Under the pieces are notes generated by a model. The model searched no databases and was not told the origin of the DNA. It saw only the letters and a program-made list of their open reading frames with translations. From positions 11,445,001 to 11,509,000 of the forward strand of contig LR990054.1 of the NCBI GenBank assembly GCA_905147135.1: 64,000 bases of DNA, in the 5' to 3' direction. Below are positions 21,009-33,000 of the stretch, one piece after another. This DNA comes from Blastobasis lacticolella. Taxonomy: Eukaryota; Arthropoda; Insecta; Lepidoptera; Blastobasidae. The translations under genes were made by a program, and so were the position numbers. Numbering within the stretch: position 1 is the stretch's first letter; every line of letters starts with the position of its first letter.

Positions 21009-24000
21009 CTAATAAAAAAAATTAAAGAATTAAAGTATCTTACTATACGGCCAACTGCACTGTGGATGTATTTTACCAGCGCACCCGCGAGGTACAACGT
21101 TTTATATTACTACACAACATACTCGGGAACATATGGAAAGGGCTATGCTCAGACTCTCGTTGCGCGATTAAAATCAGAAATGAGGAGATCCACAAGCGAA
21201 CCAAGGTCACCGACATAGGCAGGCTAAAGTGGCAGTGGGCAGGGCACATAGCTCAAAGAACAGATGGCTGATGGGGCAGTAAAGTTCCCGACCTTCCACA
21301 AGGTGGACCGACGACCTGGGAAATATCACAGGTACCAGCTGGATGCGGAAGCTACAGGACCGGCCTTTGTGCCGAAGCCGTCGCTCAGCAGCGTCTTTCG
21401 GCTGATATGATGATGATGTAGAGCATACTTCTATGACTCTTTGACGAGGTTCCATACGCTTTTTTAGCGGAGTCGTGTTTCGTTCGTACGATTCGTACGA
21501 ATACGTAACCAAAATAACTGGCCTTCAATAGGTGGATAAACCTGGATTAGGTTTTCCCGCGAATTCGTCGTGTTCAATTATCGAACGTAACTACTGATAG
21601 CCTGAACTGAATACTATATAGAGAAGAACCGATTAAGTACCTACTAAAACGATGATTGAACATGGATCAAACTGTCATTCAATTAATTATTTACATTTTG
21701 CCTTAGATCGTTGAAATACAAATAAATAACAACACCGTGACAATAAAATAACTCTACAAAGTTGCTACACTATGAATATGTTATGTATCAACAATATTAG
21801 AAAGAGGCTTCTGTACTTACTAAGCTCTTTGCTTTCTTTGAACAGGTTCTTCAAGTCAAACGTGACCCTGTCGCCGTAATCAAAGGAATACTTGTAACTC
21901 TTGATGGTGATGTGGTCCACTCCCTTGTCATCCTTCACGTATTTCGTGGTTATATCCACTTTCATTTTCAAGTTGTCTGGAAGGGAAGAATACGTTTTTT
22001 AAGATCACTTCCCCTTATAGTATTGCCTTATTGTAGGTATCTACGATATAGTAGGAAATTTAAAAAAAATTGTTGGCATTAATGTCCCGGATGTGCTCAT
22101 GTGCACGCGTGCCCGGGGTTCGCGTTGACCATGATCCAGGATTTGGCAGATCAGATAATTATAGTGAAGCAACTGCTATCAGACCTCCGTGACCCTGTAA
22201 CCTTGGGAAACTTGACCAGATTGGATCATGGTTACACATTTACTCGCCTGAATGAGCAGGTTTCATTACTATATTTTTCTTCACCGGTTAGCATTCAACT
22301 AATGTACGTAACTCAGAAAAGAGTCATTGGTACATGGCCACAGTGGGATTCTAGCCCGGTACCTTTCACTTACGTGTCGGATACCTTAACCACTCAGCCA
22401 CCGACGCTGTATAGGTAGTAGGAAATTATATACGAGTAAATGAAATAGTAACAGGGTCACGGAGGTCAGATGGTAGTCGCTCCACTGTAATTACCTGATC
22501 GCCAAATCTTGGATCATGGCCAAAGCCGACCCCGGGCCCTCGTTCTCGAGAGCACAACCGGGATATTAACGCCAAGATGATTTTATTCAATGAAATCGTT
22601 GATACAGCGAGCGTTAGTTTGTAACAATTTTGAAAGACCATTAAAACGAGTTGTTGATATTGTAATAACAGCCACTTAATATGCTGATAGTTTGAGACAT
22701 GTGTATGCAAATTAATTTTAGAATCCCACTGCGGCCATGTACCAATGATTCTTTTCTGAGTTATGTACATCTAACCGGTGCTCTTACGATGAGGGAAAAC
22801 ATCGTGATGAAACCTGCACATTCAGGCGTCTGAATGTGTAACCATGATCCAATATGGTCAGGTTCCCCTGGTAGCAGGGTCACGGAGGTCAGATGGCAGT
22901 CGCTCCACTGTGATTACCTGATCTGCCAAATTCTGGATCATGGTCAAGGCGGACTCCGGCCCTCGTGCGCGAGAGCAGAACCGGGAATTAACGCCAAGAT
23001 GATGATGATGTATGCAAATTAATTATTTATTTTTGGAATTTATTTATTTATTTAATGAAAGCCACTTTTAACATATATCACTTTCGTATAGTTTTCTGGT
23101 TTTAACTAGATAATTGCTCTTTTTTCAAATGCAAAGGCCATTTTTAATCATATTATACAATTCTGAACCTTGTACGAAATGTAACATTTAAATCAAAATT
23201 ATAACCTGTTTAACGAACGTCCAACTAGATCGCATTATTCATTATAATTTCGATTTAAATTTAACATATAGCAACTATAATTTCAACAGAATTAATTAAA
23301 ATTCAAGGGCAAACACATTGTTTTAAACATAGTTCTTATGATAAACGGCGCTGAATAAATAGATTGAGTTTATTTAAAAATATTTAGTTCCTAATTAAAA
23401 CGATTAAGCAGATTTTATTGCCTAAACCATTACATAAGTAAGTTCGACATGACTATTGTAATATTTAAATAACTAAATACACTTCTTGTGCGTAAGTACG
23501 GCACTTTTGCTACTCTTATCTCTAACACGCAATCTACATGCCAAAAACTAACGAATGCCAAAAGATGGCCTAGACACTGTCACGTATGAATGGTCCCTTG
23601 TATTCGCATGATAATGAAGTTTCGAAATGACAACCATAACTAAGCAACTACAGAAAAGGTAAGGTAAGGTAGGTACAGAATACTTAATTGATGACCACTG
23701 CCTACCTCTTGTCCCATCTGTGTAGGTTAGTTTAGAATTTATTTTCTAACTAACCTAACCTAGTTCAATAATCATTTTGGTACGTACGGGGGCCTGGGTT
23801 CCGCCTTAACCATAATCCAGGTTTTAGCAGATCAGATAATTTCAGGTCACGAGAACCTGACCAGATTGGATAATAGTTATAAATTCAGTCACCTGAATTT
23901 GTTTGTCACGATTTTTTAACTCACCGTAAGAGCATCGGTTAGTATTCAACTATGGTACATAACTCAGAAAAGAGTCATTGGTATATAGCGGCAATTGGAT

Positions 24001-27000
24001 TCGAACCCGGTATATGATGCTTGCGTGTTGGATACCGTTACCATTGGGCCACCGACGCTCTAACTAACCAACCCTAATCGACAGGAAAACCACCGACCAA
24101 ATCTACATTTTCTCAAATATTAGGTTATAATTTTGATTTAAATGTTACATTTCGTACAAGGTTCAGAATTGTATAATATGATTAAAAATGGCCTTTGCAT
24201 TTGAAAAAAGAGCAATTATCTAGTTAAAACCAGAAAACTATACGAAAGTGATATATGTTAAAAGTGGTTTTCATTAAATAAATAAATAAATTCCAAAAAT
24301 AAATAATTAATTTGCATACATCATCATCATCTTGGCGTTAATTCCCGGTTCTGCTCTCGCGCACGAGGGCCGGAGTCCGCCTTGACCATAATCCAGGTTT
24401 TAGCAGATCAGATAATTTCCGGTCACGAGAACCTGACCAGATTGGATAATAGTTATACATTCAGTCACCTGAATTTGTTTGTCACGATTTTTTAACTCAC
24501 CGTAAGAGCATCGGTTAGTATTCAACTATGGTACATAACTCAGAAAAGAGTCATTGGTATATAGCGGCAATTGGATTCGAACCCGGTATATGATGCTTGC
24601 GTGTTGGATACCGTTACCATTGGGCCACCGACGCTCTAACTAACCAACCCTAATCGACAGGAAAACCACCGACCAAATCTACATTTACTCAAATATTTCC
24701 TAAATTACTAAACCAATTTTAATAAAATAAAGCTAATAACCATCTTGATTAAACTGGTTTTCAAACAAACGAAATCGCACCGACATCGGTCCATCACCAA
24801 GCGCCGCCAAGCCTGGTAAAATCATCAACTAATGTGGAGCAGGCTCAAGTCCTACAATGAACCTGAATATTAAGCTGAACAAAACTGAAAGACTTACACA
24901 ATTTGATTTTGGCGTCTCCTTCACCGTTAATCGGGAACAACAGGATCTGTCCCACGGCGGTGTACTGGCCCTTTATCGTCAGGTTCGTATGGAATTCCAG
25001 AGTGAAACGGTTTCTCTCCAATTCTGATCTGGAAATTAATGAAACATTTTATCAGTATTGCTTGCCTAAAAGGGAATTAAACAGAAATATTTTTTTAATT
25101 ATCCAACTTTAAAAATGTATGAACAAGATATTATTATAATTATTATTCATATGAAAGTTTGAAATTCCTAAAAAGACAGAAATACTACGATACACGTGGC
25201 TATCAACATTTTAATTACCTAAATGTGTCAGTTTCGCAAAAAGACAAAGCAATGAAACCTAGAGAGGTTAGAGCATAGCAGGGATCCCGATCGAATTGGT
25301 GGCTTCGCCTTACAGAATACCGCAGCCAAACAGCACTATTTAAAATATGTTCCTGCGTGTGTAAGCTCCCCAGTGCTCCAGGGGGATTTGGGGAAACCAA
25401 GACCATTTTCCATCAGGTGGTCGGTGTGCTTGTTTCCCTAGCGTATGACATAAAAAGGATCCTTATAACTTCTTTGTTCTTTAATAGATTATGTTGTTGC
25501 AATAAATAATTAATAAAATAAAATAATAAAGTAAAACAATTAATATCAGTTCCATATCGTGAAAACAATGTCAAAAAATATAATAGAAATCGTTGCAACA
25601 ACCTTTGAGAAAACATTTTGTTTAATTATCAGTATTCCTTGAGACCCATTATATCTACCTCCCTATCTAGTTACCTTTCTTAAAAGATTAAGATTTTCGA
25701 CTATAATGAAGATGTGAGGTAATGGATATTGTAAAAATTTAAATAATGAGAATGATGTCAGTTAGTAACCTCGCTAACTACTTAAAAAATTACAAATTTA
25801 AGAATAATATTCAAATATACATAAATTAAAATGAAGAAAAAATGTTAATTGTGGATAATTCCAGACCGTACGAAAACTAAACCAATAAAGTAACTAAGTA
25901 AAGCCGAAATGTAGATTTCATATATTTTTAGGAGTGCTCGACAGGAATCGGTCATATTTGTGCTTAATCGTACGCAAATTAATAGTCGTAATATATTAAT
26001 GAATTCAAAATAATTTACATTGGCAAAATAAAAACTTAAAACTAGATATCCGTACAACTTCGTCATAAAACTTAAACTAGATGTTTAACCCAGTGCCCAT
26101 AACACTAGCTTGAGATACTTGAGTAGGAAATAAATTTCTTAACAGTTTATTAACCATTCAATTTTGATAACATAATAAAATATCGATCCAGTTCAAAGTG
26201 AACTTGGCTCAAATTAATAAATCTATCTTGGATGTCCAAATTTTGCGAACGCGCCCCGAATGCGCAGTTGCAACAGCGCGCTAGTGGAACGTTGTATTTC
26301 ATCGTACGAAACATTTGAAGATACGCACGCGTGTCGCTTGTGCGTAGTTTGCGTACGGTGTGCAAGCCGTTGCTGCAACTGCGCATTTGGTGCGGGTTCG
26401 TGAGATTTGGACGAAAATATGAAATAATATTTGCTATTTTTGTTCCAAGCATAGAATAAAATAATGACAAAACAACGAGCAAACGATCTATCTCTCTTTA
26501 CACCAAGTCTTTTATTTTATAATCAACTGCAACTGACGGTTAGTTGTCTCCAGCCAAAACGAAACGTCTGTTACTAGTTTAACGCATAACTTATCTGCTC
26601 CGACACAAAAGAACCGAGTTTTGACATTCAGGCAGAGGCAGTCCTAAGACTGGCTAATTCTGTATTGTGAGAAGAAAAAGTACAAGTGGAAACATCGCTT
26701 CTGACTTTCTTCCTCAAAAAACAGCTAATATAAAGCGCATAAATTCTAATAATCATTCGGAAAATTACAATTACAAAATTACTACTAACGAATAGGTATG
26801 GACTTTTTTTTAAATCTTTAATGTGCTCTGGGATCCATTACCTACTCACTCTCCATTACCTATTTATGCTACTCAGTGACAAACGAACAGACATCCCACC
26901 CTAATGTAATTAGGATCATGTCGGCAGCGACACCAGCGACTAATCGGCGACTTGATAGCTGCACTCTGTCATGTATTAGTATCCTGTGACTCAGATTCCC

Positions 27001-30000
27001 GGCGACATGTACATATTCACGTACCTAACTATTAAAATGAGTTGGCGGCGTTTGTCGCCGTCACATTATGCCGCCGACAAATGTTACCTAACTTCAGCTG
27101 ACTAGCCCGCTGGCTATAAGGTCGTCAACGTATTGTGCATGTCGACAACTTTGGTGTGTATAAGACTTTACATCAGTATGAACAATTACGCCCACGTATG
27201 GCTTGTAGTTAAATCTATTAAATAAAATTATCTATGCTATATAACAATTAGATAGGTACAATTTTAAGTTGTAGAGGGCTCATTATAACAATGGATAAAA
27301 AATATCTATGGCGTTATGTAGATGGAAGATAATTGAAGACAACGACTTTAGAAGGCACTTTAGAATTAATATGCAGTTTTAACGTAGTATATAATCTTAT
27401 GGGTCATCTAAAGAACTGAGGTCAGGCTATTAATTGAGGATCATGGTCTATTAATACGGACTGACGCAACGTGATACAAAAATATTACTATATCATAATT
27501 TTTAAGTTGTACTTCCTTTAAGATAATGAAGGTACCTATGTCATTTAAAAAATAAAAGATGTTAGTAGATATTTTATATTTTCTTCGTCGCTGTTTTCCT
27601 ACGCTATAAAAAGCACCTATGATCCCTATCTATCCTACAACGATCCTAAAATGAACTAATATTAGAGGTATATACATAAAATAACTATTACATAAATACT
27701 TATTACATAAAAATATACATGTTAACGAGAATAATATATTTCTCGTATTTAACTGCGTTCGAATTTATAGATAAATATAACCATTTTTAGACTTGTAGGT
27801 TTTAACGTCATCAAATCCTTTAGGTTCAGATTGTCCATTGTGTTAAAATGTCCATTGCTTTCTGAAGCAGCCATGCTTCAGAAAAAAATGTTCTTGCACA
27901 GCTCTACTACAAGATCGAAATCACTAGCTTAAGGTAGTTTTAAAACCTGTTAGCTTAATAAATAAAAGCAAAATCCAATATAAATAGCAAAATACTTTTG
28001 TTTGTTCCGCTCACCAAAACCTTTACAATATTGATATAAGTACACCTTGTAAGGACAATCTTGTTATTTTTAAGCTCATTGGGCCTTATTATGCAACACA
28101 CACTACAAATCCTTGGAAACAGTACACAACTTGACAGCAATATTTAAATTGTAATTTTGTGTGCAAAAAAGAGTGTGACTATCTATCAAAGATTAACCCT
28201 AAACGAAGATAATCATACAATTTAATTGTTCAAGAAAAAAATAAAACAGAATCCCTAAAACAAGGAATAAGTTTACTTTACACCTTGCCACAGAATGGTC
28301 TATGCAGCAGCGTAGCTAACACGTAATCATTAATCGCGCGTCATGCGTGTGCATGGCATGGCTTTTCTACGTGAAGTTACTACGTATTATGGTCTTGGAC
28401 AATGAAATTTTTATAATTATCGAAAAAAATACGATGTTATTGCAACAACACATTTAAAAAAAATTGATTATTTCAGATTTAGTCCATACTTTGTTAGTAG
28501 TTAAAGAAATAAAGAAGCCAACTCACATAACATTATCGACGACCGCTTTCCTGAAACCAGTGACTTTGCCCTGGTGATACGTCACCTTCAGGCCACTCAA
28601 AGGTATCGCTATCTTCTCTATGACGAAGGGATCCAAGGATGGAACTCCGAGCTTGGGGATGCCCTTCACGAACTCAGGAATGGCTTCTTGGGTGGACGAG
28701 ATCATGCACGCGTTCCAGTTAGAAGCATTGCAGGGGTGGATGTAGTCAGCTGGAATTTTGCAAGGAAAATGTTTTGATTATTACTTGTATGCAGCACAAA
28801 ATATATTTAAGTTTATTAAAAACACCTTGACCCTGGTCCCCCGAATTTGAAAAGGTGCTCAAAAGGTGGATAGCGAGGCTTATACGCTGACTAAAGAAGA
28901 GGCCAGCCACTACGTTTATTACTGATCAATTTGTAATTAGGTACTGGTTATTCAGATGGTGATATTGAATTAATGCGAATCCCAAAATGGCGCATCTTTC
29001 AAAACAACTTTCACAATGAAACAATGGCAGTTAATGTAGCAAAATTTCCAACCATTAGTCGTAACAAAATCGATTTAAAAACATAACTAGGAACTTTAAA
29101 ATAAAGTATTAGATAAATAATGTGAAGTACAACAACTAAAAATCAATATTCAAACGAACATGGCTTTGTCTAGATAAGGAAGTAAATATTGGACATTCTC
29201 TTGTGAACGGTGTAAATTGTTGTGTACCTATAGTTATTTTTCTAACTGGATTGTTTATGTCTCTTCTTTTTAACTGGCAAAGCTTATTGCCTGTTTTGCG
29301 ACCCTTATTTTGACGTTATAATTTTCTACCTTGCGTGCAATTAGATTAGAGTTTAGACCAACAAGCGAGTGCTCATACTTTCTCATTCACTTTTTCGTTA
29401 TTAGAATAATACCACGTATCACTCCTTTAAGAGAGATAGTACATAGCGGGGATATTCCATTCGAATTGAAACCGTCCCTCTGGATAAGCTCTTTCGACCG
29501 ATCCAAATACTCATTTCTACTATCTTTAATCTCATTGCATTCTCTATATTAGTGTGGTCTAACATCAGGAAGGTATTTTGCAATAAACTAGTAATCATAT
29601 TTTATTATTATTTCATCATTATTATTACATCAGCCGAAAGACGCCCGCTGCTAGGCATAGGCCTCCTCCAGAGATCTCCACAAAGGCCGGTCCTGTGCCT
29701 TCCGCATCCAGTTGGTCCCTGCGATCTTTACCAGGTCATCGGTCCACCTTGTGGGAGGCCTACCAACGCTACGTCTTCCGGTACGTGGTTGCCACTCGAG
29801 AAGTTTACTGGCTCATTGGCCATCTGTTCTTCCAGCTATGTGCCTTGCCCGCTGCCACTTCAGCCTGGCAATCCTTTGAGAATGAATAATAATACCTAGA
29901 GAAATAAAAATAGTAGAGTGCCTCCAACTGTCACTGGAGTTGGCACAATTTTCACAATGGACATTTGACATAATTTTCGGAACTACTTTTATTATTTACT

Positions 30001-33000
30001 ACTGCGAAACGTATACCGTATTGTGGAGTGAGTAAACTCATTTTAGCCGTACAGATAATAATATTTACTTAATCAAAAGTTAAGTTAGTTTTGACATGTA
30101 ATTTTTACATTCTTTTATTTTAAATTGGAAAAAAAATATTCAATACACTCCAACAGCAGTTAGCGTACCTACACTACAGGGTAATTTTACACTAGAACGG
30201 CATAAATACCAGGAACTGACCACAATTATGATGTAAGGTCACAAGTGCATACGAGTCCAAGCGGTATTATTTAATGAGCGGTTAAAAGCCAGTTTTAATG
30301 CTCGTCAATTTGTGTAACTAGGTGTTTATAACGTTATCGATACGCTGACAAGAATTTTATTTATCTGGCAACCGGTTTTAAAACTTGGTTTCCAAAACAG
30401 TTAAAAATAATTTTCTCAACTGAATCGCACTGAAATGTTATTTTGATGTAAACGAGCGAGTCCACTAATCTTATGCGCGGGACTACAACCGGGACATTGA
30501 CACCAAGATGACTATTACTGACGTACGCGATTTCTATGCGAATTTTGATTTGTATACTAATGACAGAAAACTTATTTTATTATTTGTAAACAATCACGTA
30601 GCGCTCGTATTCCGCACCCACTGTCGTCACATCGCGCCCGCACAGTATCGCGCCGCACCCGCCTAGTCACCGCGTCATTGTCCGCGCCATGTGGTAGGCT
30701 GCGCGATTTAGACGCGATTTCTGTTCGGACGCTAGGCGAAAGCGATGCGTACTCGATTTGTAGCGGCAATGTATAAACGGGCCTTTAGACTTTAAACATC
30801 TGGACTCGATTTTGGAGACTTCTGCATCCATAGTCCATGATAGCTCATTTTATACTGGTGATGGGAAGGCCTTCTTTACTCTTAGAACTAGTGATAGACA
30901 AATGGGAATAATTAATTTAAATGATCGTTCGAAATCACAACCATTCGAAATATTCAATATAATGAAATATATAAAAGTGCTATTCGAATAATTTAAATGA
31001 AAGAAAAACCATTTGACTGAAAATTTAACAATTACTCGCCGTCTCTATTTTTATTAAATTTTTCGAAAAATTCACGTGCCCGTTTTTTTGTAACAGAGAT
31101 CATTAGGTATGTTCTGTGAGAGCGCTGACTACATCGCTATATGCTTGCAACACTGTCATGTATGTTGGTTAATAATCAGGATAGTTTAAAACAAACGAGT
31201 ATGAACTCACAGTAAGTAAAAGAGCGTCGGCGGCCGGGAGGTTGAGTATCCGACTCGTAAGCGAGAGGTACCTGGTTCGAATCCCGCTGCGGCCATGTAC
31301 CAATGACTCTTTTCTGAGTTATGTACGTTGGCTGGTCCAAAAGTTTTTAGCCAACGGCTTGTTATGCACCCTACTGTTTTAATTTTTTTATCGTTTAAAT
31401 GCAAATTTTATTACAAACTGCTTGGCCAAAAATCACTAGCCGGAGACATTTAGTAATTTTTTTATCGATTATTAAGTCCCATACAAATCCCTACTATTTT
31501 GGTAACACAGGACGCATTTCGTGGCAAGGTGTATTATGATTATAAATATGTTTTAACATATAAAGAATCACTTAGAAATTTAATCAGCGCGATTAGAGAA
31601 TTGTCCCCATCACCCTGACTTCACCCTGATGACGTTTTCTGGAGTGACTGCAGTTGGAAGTTGCCTTAGTCTAGGTTCATGTTTGAGGTCGCTCTGACCT
31701 CGTTTAAAGTTATAAAATCAACAAACGACAATATCATAGGCAAGGAATAATTTTCCAAATGGGCTGAAAATTTTTTCATATGATTCTATAAAAGTTAACC
31801 CATATTTATAATCATAATACATCTTACTACGAAATGCTTCCCGCGTTACCTCCATGGTAGGGGTCGAAATGTCGCAGACATGTTATTTTAATAAAAAATA
31901 ACTAGAAGTTGCCGGCTAGTGATTTTGGTCAAAGAGTTTGTAATTAAATTTGTTTTTAAGTGAAACAAACATTAAAATAATAGGGTGCTTAACAAGCCGT
32001 TGATTAAAAACTTTCGGACCAACGTAGTACATTAGTTGAATTCTAACCGATGCTCTTACGGTGAGGGAAAACATCGTGATGAAACCTGCAAATTCAGGCA
32101 ACTTAATTTGTAACCATGATCCAATCTGGTCAGGTTCCCCTGGTAGCAGGGTAACGGAGGTCAGGTCGCTCCACTGTAATTACCTGATAGCCAAATCCTT
32201 GTTCAAGGCGGACCCCGGGCCCTGTCCTCAAGAGCACGATCCAGACATTAACGTTAAGATGATTATTTTAATATATGAACTCACAGTATAGTGTGTATAC
32301 TGTCATAACATAATTCATAAATATATCATCGGTAACCCCTAGCGTGTTATGTATGTAGGTAACGAACACGTAGGCATTTTGTGGTATGATTCTTTCTAAA
32401 CACGTCTCAGTTATTCGACTGTGATCTTTTATTGTTGTGATGTGGTTCAAGGCCAAGGACTTAATAGTTACAAGTAGGCAAAACCATATATTGGAAAAAA
32501 TTATAGCCATCACAAAGTGATCCAACCCAAAAAACCCACCCAAAAAAAACGGATATAAGATTTTTCCGTTTTTCTCTAGATTGCCGAACTTTGTAAGAAA
32601 CTTCAGGATTCACATGAACTCGTGGGATGGATGTTATATGTGCATTTTAAAAAGATAGTATATTATTTTATCACAACCCATAACAGTCCACTGCAGGACT
32701 TAGGACCTATCCCATGAGAGGAAAGGTTATAGCCAAAATCTCCACGCATGGCAGACGGGTTGAAGATTGCAGTGTTGTAAATATAGAAATGGAAAACACT
32801 GCTGCCCATTTTCCAGCCTACGGAGACTCCAGAACTTTTGCCTCGAATTAGTAGCCTTGTACTACACTCGAGTACTTGGTACTATTCTACTCTACCGGAC
32901 ACCACACGGTCATTATATACGGGGATATTAATAATTTGATTCGCAAGATTTAAAAAAGACTTACACGATGTAGGTCAATTTAAGGTGTCATTCAGGAATC

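Larger units (their letters stand above)
22940..24700. repeat. Complex inverted/direct duplication in gene B intron 3-4 region
   Basis: Segment X (22940-23207, 268 bp) recurs inverted at 24389-24122; by eye I count one mismatch. Segment Y (about 23806-24118) recurs in direct orientation at about 24385-24700 with about three mismatches. The inverted X copy lies exactly between the two Y copies. Part of X and most of Y are SINE family 1, but X also includes about 180 bp of unique AT-rich DNA. Confidence 0.85.

Noticed and set aside
22715..24700. Clustered direct and inverted repeats as a possible CRISPR-like or satellite array
   Set aside because: The copies are SINEs plus one rearrangement; units are long and not regularly spaced.
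31230..31300. Another tRNA-like stretch with GGTTCGAATCC
   Set aside because: It is the head of SINE family 1, seen with the same body in about ten other places.
31207..31404. 65-codon minus-strand open frame (WYMAAAGFEPGTSRL)
   Set aside because: It is the antisense reading of a SINE head; the same peptide appears from several SINE copies.
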